Below, one piece after another: positions 9,134 to 18,899 of a DNA stretch of 64,000 nucleotides. A program made the translations under genes and the position numbers. Under the pieces are notes generated by a model. It had not been told where the DNA came from. It searched no databases and worked only from the letters and a program-made list of their open reading frames with translations. The DNA is from Lysobacterales bacterium (GTDB lineage: Bacteria > Pseudomonadota > Gammaproteobacteria > Xanthomonadales > BPKI01): positions 682,001 through 746,000 of the forward strand of contig BPKI01000001.1 of the NCBI GenBank assembly GCA_026005055.1. The letters run 5' to 3'. Each line of letters begins with the position of its first letter. Position 1 is the first letter of the stretch.

Positions 9134-10512
9134 GACGCTTGGCGGTAGCGGCGGCGCAGCACCTCGATCATGGCGCGCAGGCACTGCGCCTCGCCGCCGC
9201 GCGGCCGTCCGGGCCGGTCCTTGTCGTTCCAGGCGTAGAGGTCGAAGTGCGCGAAGGGCCGGTCGGGCCTGAGGAAGCGGGCGAGGAACAACGCCGCCAC
9301 GATGCTTCCGGCCATCTTGCCGCCGCCAGCGTTGGCGAGATCCGCGATCGGGCTCTCGAGGTACTCAAGATACGGGCGCCACAGCGGCATCCGCCAGCAG
9401 GGATCCTCGCAGCTTCGCGCCGCCTCTTCGATCGCCGCGGCGAGCGCGTCATCGTCGGTGTAGAAAGCGGGAAGCTCCGGCCCGAGCGCGATGCGCGCGG
9501 CGCCGGTGAGGGTGGCGAAGATCAGGCAGAGATCGTAGGCGCGCTCGCCGGCGTAGCTGATCGCATCGCAGAGGATCAGCCGGCCCTCGGCGTCGGTGTT
9601 GTCGATCTCGACCGTCAATCCTGAGCGCGTGCGGATGACATCCCCAGGCTTGAAGGCGCGGCCGTCGATCATGTTGTCCACGGCGGGAATGAGCACCCGC
9701 AGATGGACGGGCAGGCCCTCCTCCATCACCACGCGCGCCAAGGCCAGGGCATGGGCGGCCCCACCCATGTCCTTCTTCATCCAGCGCATGCCCTCGGCCG
9801 GCTTGAGATCGAGCCCGCCCGAATCGAAGCAGACGCCCTTGCCGATGAGCACGAGCTCAGGCGCCTCGGGATCGCCCCAGAGGAGCTCGATCAAGCGGGG
9901 GGCGCGGGCGCTGGCGCGGCCCACGGCGTGGATGGTGGGGAAACCCGCAGAAAGCAGCTCCTCGCCCACCCAGGTGCGCAAGGTCGCACCCGCGTGACGG
10001 GCGAGTTCGCCCGCGACCTCGGCGAGTTCCGCGGGGCCGAGCTCTTCCGCCGGCGTGTTGATGAGATCGCGCAGCCACCAGATCGCGCGAAGCGCCCTCG
10101 CCTGTTCGGGAAAGTCCTGTTCGCTTGCCGCCAAGCGCGCGGGCATCCTCGGCGGCTTGCGGTAGCGGGCGTAGCGATAAGCCCCGAGGCCCCAGGCGAG
10201 GACAGCGCGTTCGGGATCGGCTCCGCCCGCGAGCCGATAGTCGCCTGGCGGCAGCAGCCACGGCAAAGCGCCGAGCGCTTGGCAGCTCCGATACGACTCG
10301 ACGCCTGCGAGCACGGTCCTGGGTGCCCCATCCGGACCTGGCAGGATCAGGAAACTCCCCGGCTCGGCGCGGAAGCCGGCCCCCTCCGCGAAGCGCGCTT
10401 CGAGCGGGGAAAGGCTGGCCGCCACCTTCGGCCATTCGGCTAGGGAGACGGCGAGCAGCGGCAGGGCGTTCGCATCGGGGGCTGCGAAACAGTTCGAAAA
10501 GGCTTTGGACAT
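9130..10512 (-). CDS. Leucyl aminopeptidase family protein (peptidase M17)
   Basis: A 460-residue dimetal aminopeptidase that should release N-terminal residues from peptides in the cytoplasm. The M17 signatures are intact: 'IGKGVCFDSGGLDLKP', with the catalytic lysine and a metal-binding aspartate, and 'NTDAEGRL', with the metal ligands and catalytic arginine. The start MSKAF at 10512 was chosen because the open frame upstream codes an unlikely Ser/Pro-rich peptide inside the protease gene. No strong ribosome site is visible. It lies 16 bp downstream of the degQ-like gene on the same strand, so they probably form an operon for protein quality control. The length fits the shorter PepB-like branch rather than the 500-residue PepA. 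Confidence 0.9.
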   Translation of the reverse strand: MSKAFSNCFAAPDANALPLLAVSLAEWPKVAASLSPLEARFAEGAGFRAEPGSFLILPGPDGAPRTVLAGVESYRSCQALGALPWLLPPGDYRLAGGADPERAVLAWGLGAYRYARYRKPPRMPARLAASEQDFPEQARALRAIWWLRDLINTPAEELGPAELAEVAGELARHAGATLRTWVGEELLSAGFPTIHAVGRASARAPRLIELLWGDPEAPELVLIGKGVCFDSGGLDLKPAEGMRWMKKDMGGAAHALALARVVMEEGLPVHLRVLIPAVDNMIDGRAFKPGDVIRTRSGLTVEIDNTDAEGRLILCDAISYAGERAYDLCLIFATLTGAARIALGPELPAFYTDDDALAAAIEEAARSCEDPCWRMPLWRPYLEYLESPIADLANAGGGKMAGSIVAALFLARFLRPDRPFAHFDLYAWNDKDRPGRPRGGEAQCLRAMIEVLRRRYRQAS

Positions 10513-10528
10513 GGGCAGGCGAGGGGAC

Positions 10529-11893
10529 TCAGAGCGGGACGCGGAGCAGGGTGCGGCCCCGGCGGATGATGAGATCGAGCGACTCGGGGCTACGCCGAAG
10601 CACGCGGGCAAGCGTGGCCAAGTCCGGAATTTCGACCTCGCCGAGCGCGAGGAGCAGGTCGCCCTCGCGCAGTCCCGCCCTGAGCGCAGCGCTTCCCGGG
10701 TCCACCCGCTCGATCCGCACGCCGCGAAGGCCGCGCCGGCGCTCTTGGGGGGTGAGCTCGGCGAACCAGGCCCCTTCGAGGCGCCGGTCGAGATGTAATC
10801 CCGCCACCCGCAGCGGACCGCTTTCGGTCAAGGTGACCTCAAGACGCCGCTCGCGGCCTTCGCGCAGTAGCTTGAGCTCGAGAGGGCTGCCCACCGGCGC
10901 GAGACCTTCGGCGACGCGCAGGTCGGCGGGTTGGCGGATGCTCCGGCCATCGAGGCTCAGGATGACATCGCCGGGGGCGAGTCCTGCCGCCTCCGCCGGA
11001 GAGCCGGGTCGGATGCGGGTCACCACCGCCCCCTGGCCGGGCTCGATGCCGAGCGCTTCGGCGAGCGCCTCATCGATCGCTTGGACCTCGACCCCGAGCG
11101 AGCCGCGCCGCACGCGGCCATGTTCGAGCAGCTGGCTCATCACCGAGCGCGCGAGATTGGAGGGAATGGCGAAACCGATGCCGACATTCCCGCCGGAGGG
11201 GGTATAGATCGCGGTGTTGATCCCGACCAGCTCGCCGCGGAGATTGACCAGGGCACCACCGGAGTTGCCGGGGTTGATGCTCGCGTCGGTCTGGATGAAG
11301 TTCTGGATGCCGATCCCGGTCAGCCCGCTTCGCCCGAGCGCCGAGACGATGCCGGAGGTCACGGTCTGGCCGAGGCCAAAGGGGTTACCGACCGCCACCA
11401 CGAAATCGCCGACCCGCAGCCGGTCGGAATCGGCCAAGGGAAGTTCCTTGAGGTTCTCTGCCGCCACTCGAATCAGCGCAAGATCGGTCTCGGGATCCGA
11501 GCCGACGAAGCGGGCCGGGAGCGTCCGGCCGTCCTGGAGGGTGACCAAGATGTCTTCAGCGCCGGCGATGACGTGATGATTGGTCAGGACCAAACCCCGT
11601 TCGCCATCCACGATCACTCCGGAGCCGAGGGATTGCTGGATGCGCTCGCGCGGAACGTCGGGCAGACCGAAGAAGTAGCGGAAGACCGGGTCCTCGAGGA
11701 AGGGATCGCGAAGGCGCACCCGGTTTCGCGTATGAACGTTGACCACGGAGGGCAGCACCCTCTCGAGCATCGGCGCCAGCGAGGGCAGGGCCTGGCCATC
11801 GACCGCTGCCGGCAAGGCGCCCGCCATGGACGGCAGCATCGCCGCCCAGAGCATAAGGGCACATCGCAGTCGCAGGCTCCTCAGGCGTCTCAT
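10529..11893 (-). CDS. degQ: Periplasmic Do/DegQ-type serine protease with two PDZ domains
   Basis: An envelope protein quality-control protease (HtrA family). From MRRLRSLRLR (start 11893) the protein has 454 residues. It has a signal peptide ending near 'MAGALPAAVDG' and a trypsin-like domain with the triad H107 ('TNHHV'), D137 ('ETDLALIR') and S211 ('GNSGGAL'). PDZ1 follows (about 270-360) and a second, more divergent PDZ2 (about 370-450). A frame-open extension of 19 codons upstream lacks signal-peptide character and was not used. Assignment among DegP, DegQ, MucD and AlgW is not possible from context; no mucA or algU genes are nearby. It is divergent from the nrdJ promoter region. Confidence 0.9.
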   Translation of the reverse strand: MRRLRSLRLRCALMLWAAMLPSMAGALPAAVDGQALPSLAPMLERVLPSVVNVHTRNRVRLRDPFLEDPVFRYFFGLPDVPRERIQQSLGSGVIVDGERGLVLTNHHVIAGAEDILVTLQDGRTLPARFVGSDPETDLALIRVAAENLKELPLADSDRLRVGDFVVAVGNPFGLGQTVTSGIVSALGRSGLTGIGIQNFIQTDASINPGNSGGALVNLRGELVGINTAIYTPSGGNVGIGFAIPSNLARSVMSQLLEHGRVRRGSLGVEVQAIDEALAEALGIEPGQGAVVTRIRPGSPAEAAGLAPGDVILSLDGRSIRQPADLRVAEGLAPVGSPLELKLLREGRERRLEVTLTESGPLRVAGLHLDRRLEGAWFAELTPQERRRGLRGVRIERVDPGSAALRAGLREGDLLLALGEVEIPDLATLARVLRRSPESLDLIIRRGRTLLRVPL

Positions 11894-12014
11894 CGAAGGC
11901 GGGTAAGGGGAATGGATCGCAAGACTGCGCCGCGGGAGGAGCCGGGTCAAGCCTCGCCCTGGCGGGCCGTGGCGTTCGGTTGACGTCGCCCGAACGGCAT
12001 CCTAAGCTCGTGCG

Positions 12015-12062
12015 ATACAAGATCTAGTTGCCAGCCTGCCAGAAAGACACAACATTTCGGTT
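12015..12062 (+). promoter_or_regulatory. NrdR-like box pair and promoter upstream of nrdJ
   Basis: Box 1 is at 12015-12030 (core CAAGATCTAG, 12018-12027; both differences from the consensus are symmetric). Box 2 is at 12047-12062 (core CAACATTTCG, 12050-12059, 7/10). Centres are 32 bp apart, identical to the pair before nrdAB. A candidate -35 TTGCCA (12028-12033) follows box 1, and a weak -10 AACATT (12051-12056) lies inside box 2. The same geometry is therefore seen at both reductase promoters. No cobalamin riboswitch is seen in the leader, roughly 90 nt long, before nrdJ. Confidence 0.6.
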
Positions 12063-12157
12063 TGATCGTGGGGGAGGGTCGATGCTGCGGCGTCTCGCGT
12101 CGGAGCGGGTCCTTCCCCGCCGGGTGAGCTCCGTATCACGCCAAGGTGTCAGCCGTC

Positions 12158-14308
12158 ATGAGCATGCCAGCAGAGTCTCTCGCCGGGCGCGGCGAGGTGC
12201 CCCTGATCCCGCTTCAGCCCGCCTCCCGGGACATCTGGGACAAGAAGTACCGCCTGCGCACCCTCAAGGGCGAGCCGGTCGATGAGGACATCGATGCCAC
12301 CTGGCAGCGGGTGGCGCGTGCGCTGGCCGAGGTCGAGGCGACCGAGGCGAAGCGCCGGTATTGGTACGAGCGCTTCCTTTGGGCGCTCCGACAGGGGGCC
12401 ATCCCTGCAGGACGGATCGTGTCCAATGCCGGTGCGCGCGAGCACAAGCCCAACACCTCCACGATCAACTGCACCGTCTCGGGGCCGATCCATGACTCGA
12501 TGGACGACATCCTGAGCAAGGTGCACGAGGCCGGGCTCACGCTCAAAGCCGGTTGCGGCATCGGCTATGAGTTCTCCACGCTCAGGCCGCGCGGGGCTTT
12601 CGTCGCCGGTGCCGGGGCTTACACCTCGGGGCCGCTGTCGTTCATGGACATCTACGACAAGATGTGCTTCACCGTCTCCTCCGCCGGTGGTCGCCGCGGG
12701 GCGCAGATGGGCACCTTCGACGTTTCGCACCCGGACGTGCGCGAGTTCATCCGCGCCAAGCGCGAGGATGGGCGGCTTCGGCAGTTCAATCTCTCGCTGC
12801 TCATCACCGATGACTTCCTGCGCGCGGTGGAGAACGACGAGGAATGGCCCCTGGTCTTCCCGGTCCATTCCAAGGAAGCAAGCGAGCTCGATCTCGACGA
12901 CCCCGCGCAGGTGCTATGGCGCGACTGGCCGATCCAGGAAGGCTACATCGTGCGCGAGGACGGCAAGGTCGCGTGCAAGGTGTACCGCCGGATCAAGGCC
13001 CGGCACCTGTGGGACCAGATCATGGCCTCCACCTATGACTATGCCGAGCCTGGGTTCATCCTCATCGACCGGATGAACGAGATGAACAACAACTGGTGGT
13101 GCGAGAACATCCGCGCCACGAATCCGTGCGGGGAGCAGGGCCTGCCGCCCTATGGTGCCTGCCTGCTCGGTTCGGTCAATCTCACCCGCTTCGTCGAGGC
13201 CCCCTTCACCGAGAAGGCGCGCTTCGATTGGGAAAGCTACCGCGAGGTGGTCAAGGTCTTTACCCGGATGCTCGACAACGTGGTCGAAATCCACGGTCTG
13301 CCGCTTGCCAAGCAGGCGGAGGAAATCCGCCGCAAGCGGCGGCATGGCATGGGCTTTCTGGGTCTGGGCTCGACCCTGACCATGCTCAGGATGCGCTACG
13401 GCAGCCCCGAGTCGCTCGCCTTCACCGAGGCGGTGACCCGGGAGATGGCGATCGCGGGTTGGGAGGTCGGTGTGGAGCTCGCCAAGGAGAAAGGTCCCGC
13501 GCCGATCATGGAGGAGCGCTTCGAGGTGACGGCAGCGATGCTCGCCAAGCGTCCGGAGATGGCCCGCGACGGGATCAAGGTGGGGGATCGGCTTCCCGGC
13601 AAGGTGCTGCACGCGCGCTACTCGCGCTACATGCAACGGATCGGTGAAGTGCGGCCCGATCTGATCGAAGCGATCGCCGAGCATGGCGCGCGCTTCACCC
13701 ACCACACCTCGATCGCGCCCACCGGCACGATCTCGCTCTCGCTTGCCAACAACGCCTCGAACGGCATCGAGCCTTCCTTCGCGCATCAGTACTTCCGCAA
13801 CGTGATCCGCGAAGGCAAGAAGACCAAGGAGCAGGTCGAGGTGCTCTCCTACGAGCTCCTCGCCTACCGCACCTTGGTCAATCCCAAGGCCAAGCCCTAC
13901 GCCGAGCGGGAAGAGGAGAAGCTACCCGAGTACTTCGTGACCGCCGAGGACATCACGCCCATCGATCACGTGAACGTCCAGGCGGCGGCGCAGAAGTGGG
14001 TGGACTCCTCGATCTCGAAGACGGTCAACGTCCCGACCGACTTCCCCTACGAGCGCTTCAAGGACGTGTATCTGCACGCCTGGAAAGCGGGGCTCAAGGG
14101 CTGCACCACTTTCCGCTTCAACCCGGAGGCGTTCCAGGGGGTGCTGGTCAAGGAGAAGGACCTCGAGAACACCACCTACCGCTTCATCCTCGAGGATGGT
14201 TCGGTGGTCGAGGTCAAGGGCAACGAAGAGATCGAGTACGACGGCGAGACGCACACCGCCGCCAACCTCTTCGATGCGCTCAAAGAGGGCTACTACGGGA
14301 AGTTCTGA
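12158..14308 (+). CDS. nrdJ: Adenosylcobalamin-dependent (class II) ribonucleotide reductase, catalytic subunit NrdJa
   Basis: Makes deoxyribonucleotides with a cobalamin-derived thiyl radical and works with or without oxygen. From ATG 12158 the protein is 716 residues. It has the first active-site cysteine C105 in 'INCTVSGP' and the 'AGCGIGYEFSTLRPRGA' and 'GGRRGAQMGTFDVSHPD' blocks of the class II/TSCPD-linked family. The finger-loop triad is N322-x-C324-x-E326 in 'TNPCGEQGL', and the 'APTGTISLS' phosphate loop is present. It ends without the C-terminal redox cysteines, which are on the next gene. GTG 12146 is an alternative start. It is the partner isozyme that explains the B12 riboswitch on nrdAB. 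Confidence 0.93.
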   Translation: MSMPAESLAGRGEVPLIPLQPASRDIWDKKYRLRTLKGEPVDEDIDATWQRVARALAEVEATEAKRRYWYERFLWALRQGAIPAGRIVSNAGAREHKPNTSTINCTVSGPIHDSMDDILSKVHEAGLTLKAGCGIGYEFSTLRPRGAFVAGAGAYTSGPLSFMDIYDKMCFTVSSAGGRRGAQMGTFDVSHPDVREFIRAKREDGRLRQFNLSLLITDDFLRAVENDEEWPLVFPVHSKEASELDLDDPAQVLWRDWPIQEGYIVREDGKVACKVYRRIKARHLWDQIMASTYDYAEPGFILIDRMNEMNNNWWCENIRATNPCGEQGLPPYGACLLGSVNLTRFVEAPFTEKARFDWESYREVVKVFTRMLDNVVEIHGLPLAKQAEEIRRKRRHGMGFLGLGSTLTMLRMRYGSPESLAFTEAVTREMAIAGWEVGVELAKEKGPAPIMEERFEVTAAMLAKRPEMARDGIKVGDRLPGKVLHARYSRYMQRIGEVRPDLIEAIAEHGARFTHHTSIAPTGTISLSLANNASNGIEPSFAHQYFRNVIREGKKTKEQVEVLSYELLAYRTLVNPKAKPYAEREEEKLPEYFVTAEDITPIDHVNVQAAAQKWVDSSISKTVNVPTDFPYERFKDVYLHAWKAGLKGCTTFRFNPEAFQGVLVKEKDLENTTYRFILEDGSVVEVKGNEEIEYDGETHTAANLFDALKEGYYGKF

Positions 14309-14310
14309 AC

Positions 14311-15033
14311 ATGGCGATCCGCATCGACAAGAAGATCGTGGGTTATGAAGTCGTCAAACCGACCAGCGATGAGCCTGGGGCAAGCAACGCTCCGCCGACC
14401 TCCGGGGGCGAAGTCATCCAGATGCACGAGCGCCTGGAGCGGCCAGAAGTGCTGCTGGGCGCGACCTACAAGATCAAGAGCCCGCTGTTCGAGCATGCGC
14501 TTTACGTGACCATCAACGACATCGTGCTCAACGCCGGCACCCCGCACGAGCAGCGCCGCCCCTTCGAGATCTTCATCAACTCGAAGAACATGGATCATTT
14601 CCAGTGGATCGTGGCGCTGACGAGGATCATCAGCGCGGTGTTCCGCAAGGGCGGCGACGTCACCTTCCTGGTCGAGGAGATGAAGGCGGTCTTCGATCCG
14701 CGCGGCGGCTACTTCAAGCCGGGCGGCAAGTACATGCCCTCGATCGTGGCCGAGATCGGGGCGGTGATCGAGGATCACCTCAAGGCCATCGGCCTGATCC
14801 ATGATCCTGGTCTCAGCCCGGAACGACGGCGGCTGATCGAGGAAAAACGCCGCGAGCTCCGGCAACGGTCGAAGCGCCAGGATCTGGCCACCGCTGGTGA
14901 AGAGCAGGACATCGGCACGGAGGTCTCCTATCCGCCCCATGCCACGCTCTGCGAGCGCTGTCACACCAAGGCCGTGGTCGTGCTCGAGGGTTGCGCGGTT
15001 TGCCTGCATTGCGGACATTCGAAGTGCGGCTAG
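14311..15033 (+). CDS. nrdJb: Class II ribonucleotide reductase second subunit NrdJb (TSCPD domain, C-terminal cysteines)
   Basis: A 240-residue protein that starts 2 bp after the nrdJ stop. Residues about 45-165 form a TSCPD-type domain ('TYKIKSPLFEHALYVTIND ... GDVTFLVEEMKAVFDP'). A charged linker leads to a C-terminal cysteine cluster, C-x2-C near residue 213 and 'CAVCLHCGHSKCG' at the end. In single-chain class II enzymes these parts are the C-terminus of NrdJ. In Pseudomonas the enzyme is likewise split into NrdJa and NrdJb, and this pair matches that layout. The inferred role is re-reduction of the active-site disulfide of NrdJa. Co-transcription with nrdJ is near certain. Confidence 0.88.
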   Translation: MAIRIDKKIVGYEVVKPTSDEPGASNAPPTSGGEVIQMHERLERPEVLLGATYKIKSPLFEHALYVTINDIVLNAGTPHEQRRPFEIFINSKNMDHFQWIVALTRIISAVFRKGGDVTFLVEEMKAVFDPRGGYFKPGGKYMPSIVAEIGAVIEDHLKAIGLIHDPGLSPERRRLIEEKRRELRQRSKRQDLATAGEEQDIGTEVSYPPHATLCERCHTKAVVVLEGCAVCLHCGHSKCG

Positions 15034-15167
15034 GCCGCATTGCGTCGCGTTGAACCGCACCCGCGCGGGGGAACGCTGGGGCGCTTGCGCTACAATTCCC
15101 GCTCCACGACTCATCGACCGGCGGCCGCGGCATCGTTCCCGAAGGTCCGCTCAGGGGTTGCGCTCTC

Positions 15168-15914
15168 ATGAAGATCCTGGTCGCCTACAAACGCGTCGTC
15201 GATTACAACGTCCGGATCCAGGTCAAGCCCGACGGCTCCGGGGTGGTCACCGAGGGCGTCAAGCTCTCGGCGAATCCCTTCGACGAGATTGCCCTGGAGG
15301 AGGCGCTGCGCCTGCGCGAGCGGGGGCTCGCCTCCGAGGTGGTGGTGGCCACGATCGCCCCGGCCGATGCCGCCGCCCATCTACGCAACGGGCTCGCGAT
15401 GGGTGCCAATCGCGCGATCCATGTGGTTGCCGACCGCTCGCTCGAACCGCTCGCCGCCGCGCGCGTCCTCCTCGAGCTGGTGCGCCGCGAGCAGCCGGGA
15501 ATCGTGCTCCTCGGCAAGCAGGCGATCGACGATGATTGCAACCAGACCGGTCAGATGCTGGCCGCCCTCTGGGGTCGCCCGCAAGCGACCTTCGCGAGCA
15601 AAGTCGAGGTCGAGGGAGGGTGGGCGCGCGTGACGCGCGAGGTCGATGCCGGGCTCGAGGTGCTCGAGGTCGAGCTGCCTTGCGTGATCACCACCGACCT
15701 CCGCCTCAATGAGCCGCGTTTCATCAAGCTCCCCGAGATCATGAAGGCCAAGACCAAGCCCCTTCAGACCCTTGCCCTCGCCGATCTCGGTCTCGAGCTC
15801 GGTCCGGAGCTGAAGGTCCTGCACTACGAGCCGCCGTCCAAGCGGCAGAAGGGGATCATGGTCAAGGATGCTGCCGAACTCGTCGCCGCGCTTCGCGCGC
15901 GCGGCCTGCTGTGA
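15168..15914 (+). CDS. etfB: Electron transfer flavoprotein, beta subunit
   Basis: A 248-residue ETF small subunit, which binds AMP and, with EtfA, carries electrons from acyl-CoA and related dehydrogenases to ETF-ubiquinone oxidoreductase. Recognised by the N-terminal 'KILVAYKRVVDYNVRIQV', the 'NPFDEIALEEALRLRE' signature, 'QAIDDDCNQTGQMLAA', and 'LPCVITTDLRLNEPR'. It precedes etfA, whose ATG lies 11 bp after the etfB stop. The promoter is probably in 15034-15167; a -10-like TACAAT (15091-15096) is visible but no good -35. No ETF:quinone oxidoreductase is in the window. Confidence 0.96.
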   Translation: MKILVAYKRVVDYNVRIQVKPDGSGVVTEGVKLSANPFDEIALEEALRLRERGLASEVVVATIAPADAAAHLRNGLAMGANRAIHVVADRSLEPLAAARVLLELVRREQPGIVLLGKQAIDDDCNQTGQMLAALWGRPQATFASKVEVEGGWARVTREVDAGLEVLEVELPCVITTDLRLNEPRFIKLPEIMKAKTKPLQTLALADLGLELGPELKVLHYEPPSKRQKGIMVKDAAELVAALRARGLL

Positions 15915-15925
15915 GGGCTGGTGCC

Positions 15926-16873
15926 ATGAGCAGAGTGCTGATCGTTGCCGAACATCTCTCGGGGCGCTTGAATCGCAACGCCACCGCCAAGTGCGTGAGC
16001 GCGGCGCGGGCGCTGTCGCCGGAGGAGGTGGCGGTCGCGGTTCTTGCCGCCGAGCCGGGGCCGATCGCCGAGGAGGCAGCGCGGATCGAAGGGGTGGATC
16101 GCGTCCTCACGGTGTCGCGCCCCGAAAATGCCCACCCCCTGGGGCAGGTGCTCGCTCCGCAGATCGTCGAACTGGCGGCGGGTTACCACTACGTGTTCGG
16201 CCCCGCAACGACCTTCGGCAAGGACCTGATGCCCTGTGTCGCGGCATTGCTCGGCGTTCCTCAGGTGAGCGATCTCATGGCCGTACTCGGCCCGCGCCGC
16301 TTCAAGCGGCCGATCTACGCGGGGAATGCGATCCTCACCGTGGAGGTGCCTGAGGGTATTCCGGTGGTGGCGACGGTGCGCATCGCATCATGGCCGGCGG
16401 CGGGAACCCGCGTCGAGTCGGCGCCAATCGAGGCGAGGGAAGTCGCGGTCGAACTGCCGGCGCACACCCGTTTCGTCGAGCTGCGCCAGGGCAAGAGCGA
16501 CCGCCCCGATCTCCAGAGCGCGACCCGTGTCGTCTCCGGAGGGCGTGCCCTCGGCTCGGCCGAGAACTTCCAGATCATCTACCGGCTCGCCGACAAACTG
16601 GGGGCGGCGGTGGGCGCCTCGCGAGCGGCGGTGGATGCCGGCTATGCGCCCAACGATCTGCAAGTGGGACAGACGGGCAAGATCATTGCCCCGGAGCTCT
16701 ATATCGCCGTGGGCATTTCGGGCGCGATCCAGCACCTGACCGGCATCAAGGATGCGGGCACGATCGTGGCGATCAACAAGGACCCGGAAGCGCCGATCTT
16801 CGAGATCGCCGACATCGGCCTGGTCGGTGATCTGTTCAAGGTGCTGCCCGAACTGGAAGCCGCCCTCGGCTGA
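15926..16873 (+). CDS. etfA: Electron transfer flavoprotein, alpha subunit
   Basis: The FAD-binding partner of EtfB, 315 residues from ATG 15926. The C-terminal FAD domain is diagnostic: '[14 protein letters not shown]', '[27 protein letters not shown]', '[16 protein letters not shown]', and '[22 protein letters not shown]'. ATG 15926 was preferred over GTG 15911 because GAGGG lies 8 nt before it and the encoded N-terminus ([10 protein letters not shown]) matches the family. The gene is coupled to etfB. The next gene encodes an acetoacetyl-CoA synthetase, which suggests a ketone/fatty-acid oxidation theme. Confidence 0.96.
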   Translation: MSRVLIVAEHLSGRLNRNATAKCVSAARALSPEEVAVAVLAAEPGPIAEEAARIEGVDRVLTVSRPENAHPLGQVLAPQIVELAAGYHYVFGPATTFGKDLMPCVAALLGVPQVSDLMAVLGPRRFKRPIYAGNAILTVEVPEGIPVVATVRIASWPAAGTRVESAPIEAREVAVELPAHTRFVELRQGKSDRPDLQSATRVVSGGRALGSAENFQIIYRLADKLGAAVGASRAAVDAGYAPNDLQVGQTGKIIAPELYIAVGISGAIQHLTGIKDAGTIVAINKDPEAPIFEIADIGLVGDLFKVLPELEAALG

Positions 16874-16946
16874 CGAATCACGGGCGTCCGCCGCGGCGTC
16901 GGTCGGCCTGAAAGCGCTGCTTGGAAATGGAACAGGGGGAAGCGAG

Positions 16947-18899
16947 ATGACCGAAGCCTTGTGGCGACCCAGTCCGGAGCGGATCGAGCGTGCCAATCTC
17001 AGCCGCTTCATCCGCTTCGTCCAGCAGGAATACGAGCCCGACGTGCTCGACTGGTACGGGCTCTATGAGTTCTCGATCCGCCAACCACAGCGTTTCTGGG
17101 TGGCGGTATGGGAGTTTTGCGGCATCCGCGCGAGCGGATCCTTCGGTGAGGTCCTGCTGGACGGGGATCGGATGCCCGGGGCCCGCTGGTTCCCCGGCGT
17201 CCGACTCAACTTCGCGCAGAACCTCCTACGCCATCACGACGATCGTCCGGCACTAATCGCGCGCGGCGAGACCGTCGCGCCGCGCGAAATCAGCTATGCC
17301 GAGCTCCATCGCGAGGTTGCGAGCCTCGCTGCGGCACTCAGGGCCGCCGGGGTGGGAGCGGGGGATCGGGTGGCCGGCTACATGCCGAACATTCCCGAGA
17401 CCGTGATCGCGATGCTGGCGGCCACGAGTCTCGGGGCGATCTGGTCCTCCACCTCGCCCGATTTCGGGGTGAGCGGCGTGGTCGACCGATTCGGGCAAAT
17501 CGAGCCCAAGATCCTCTTCTCGGCCAACGCCTACCGTTATGGCGGCAAGCGTTTCGAGCTGCTTTCGAAGATCGGCGAGGTGCTGAGTCGCATTCCCTCG
17601 ATCGAGCGGGTGGTGATGGTCTCCACCGACGGCGAACGACCTTCGCTTTCGGCTTTGGGCAAGGCCGTGTGGTGGGACGCTTTTCGGATCCCCGATCCGC
17701 CGCCGCTCGAGTTCGAGCATTTCCCCTTCGACCATCCGCTCTACGTCCTCTATAGCTCGGGGACGACCGGCGTGCCCAAGTGCATCGTGCACGGTGCCGG
17801 CGGCACCCTCATCCAGCACTTGAAGGAGCTCGTGCTCCATACCGATCTTCGCCGCGAGGATCGGATCGTCTACTACACCACCTGCGGGTGGATGATGTGG
17901 AACTGGCTGGTCTCCTCCCTCGCCGTCGGGGCGACAGTCGTGCTTTACGACGGCTCGCCCTTCTACCCCGATGGCAAGGTCCTATGGGATCTCGTAGATG
18001 CCGATGGCATCACGGTCTTCGGAACCAGCGCCAAGTACCTCGCGGCGCTCGAAAAGGCTGGGGTCAAACCGCGCGAGAGCCATCGCCTGAGCACGCTCAA
18101 GACGATCCTCTCCACCGGCTCGCCGCTCTTGCCCGAGAGCTTCGATTACGTCTACCGCGACATCAAGGAGCGGGTGCTGCTCTCCTCGATTTCGGGAGGC
18201 ACGGACATCATCTCGTGTTTCGCCCTCGGCAATCCGCTGCTTCCGGTGTGGCGGGGCGAACTCCAGTGCCGTGGGCTTGGCATGAAAGTCGAAATCTTCG
18301 ACGAAGAAGGCCGCTCCATCCGCGGCGCGCCGGGCGAACTCGTCTGCACCGCACCCTTCCCCTCGATGCCGATCGGCTTCTGGAACGACCCGGAGGGCCG
18401 CAAGTACCGCGCCGCCTACTTCGAGCGCTTTCCCGGCGTATGGCATCACGGGGATTACGCCATCCTCACCGAGCACGACGGACTGATCATCCTCGGCCGC
18501 TCGGACGCCACCTTGAACCCTGGCGGCGTGCGGATCGGTACTGCCGAGATCTATCGGCAGGTCGAGCAAATCCCCGAGGTGCTCGAGGCGGTGGCGGTCG
18601 GGCAGGAACGGGAGGGCGACGTCCGGGTGGTCCTCTTCGTCCGGCTGCGCGAGGGGGTGGTGTTGGACGAGGCCTTGCGCGAACGCATTCGCCGGCAGAT
18701 CCGCGAAAACACCACGCCGCGCCATGTCCCGGCCAAGATCCTCGCCGTTCCCGACGTACCCCGCACCAAGTCCGGCAAAGTGAGCGAGATCGCCGTCCGC
18801 GAGGTGATCCACGCTCGTCCGGTCAGGAACACCGAGGCCCTGGCCAATCCCGAGGCGCTCGACTTCTTCCGCGATCTCCCCGAGCTCGCCCAGCCTTAG
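16947..18899 (+). CDS. aacS: Acetoacetate-CoA ligase (acetoacetyl-CoA synthetase)
   Basis: An ANL-superfamily adenylating enzyme of 650 residues that activates acetoacetate to acetoacetyl-CoA with ATP. Motifs: the P-loop-like '[16 protein letters not shown]', '[13 protein letters not shown]', '[12 protein letters not shown]' and '[12 protein letters not shown]' characteristic of the acetoacetate branch rather than acetyl-CoA synthetases, the core '[20 protein letters not shown]', and the C-terminal catalytic lysine in '[12 protein letters not shown]'. GGGGAAG lies about 5 nt before ATG 16947. It would channel acetoacetate, for example that released by fumarylacetoacetase from tyrosine, encoded at 25.5 kb, into central metabolism. 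That link is inference from gene content. Confidence 0.92.
   Translation: MTEALWRPSPERIERANLSRFIRFVQQEYEPDVLDWYGLYEFSIRQPQRFWVAVWEFCGIRASGSFGEVLLDGDRMPGARWFPGVRLNFAQNLLRHHDDRPALIARGETVAPREISYAELHREVASLAAALRAAGVGAGDRVAGYMPNIPETVIAMLAATSLGAIWSSTSPDFGVSGVVDRFGQIEPKILFSANAYRYGGKRFELLSKIGEVLSRIPSIERVVMVSTDGERPSLSALGKAVWWDAFRIPDPPPLEFEHFPFDHPLYVLYSSGTTGVPKCIVHGAGGTLIQHLKELVLHTDLRREDRIVYYTTCGWMMWNWLVSSLAVGATVVLYDGSPFYPDGKVLWDLVDADGITVFGTSAKYLAALEKAGVKPRESHRLSTLKTILSTGSPLLPESFDYVYRDIKERVLLSSISGGTDIISCFALGNPLLPVWRGELQCRGLGMKVEIFDEEGRSIRGAPGELVCTAPFPSMPIGFWNDPEGRKYRAAYFERFPGVWHHGDYAILTEHDGLIILGRSDATLNPGGVRIGTAEIYRQVEQIPEVLEAVAVGQEREGDVRVVLFVRLREGVVLDEALRERIRRQIRENTTPRHVPAKILAVPDVPRTKSGKVSEIAVREVIHARPVRNTEALANPEALDFFRDLPELAQP

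Noticed and set aside
12028-12285. Short plus-strand frame before nrdJ
   Set aside because: Begins at TTG within the promoter/NrdR-like region and overlaps nrdJ out of frame; no homology.
13996-15033. NrdJb extended upstream into nrdJ
   Set aside because: ATG 14311, 2 bp after the nrdJ stop, matches the NrdJb N-terminus; the upstream part is an nrdJ shadow frame.
15050-15096. Promoter for etfBA from TTGAAC and TACAAT
   Set aside because: The two hexamers are 35 bp apart, far too wide; only the -10-like element remains plausible.
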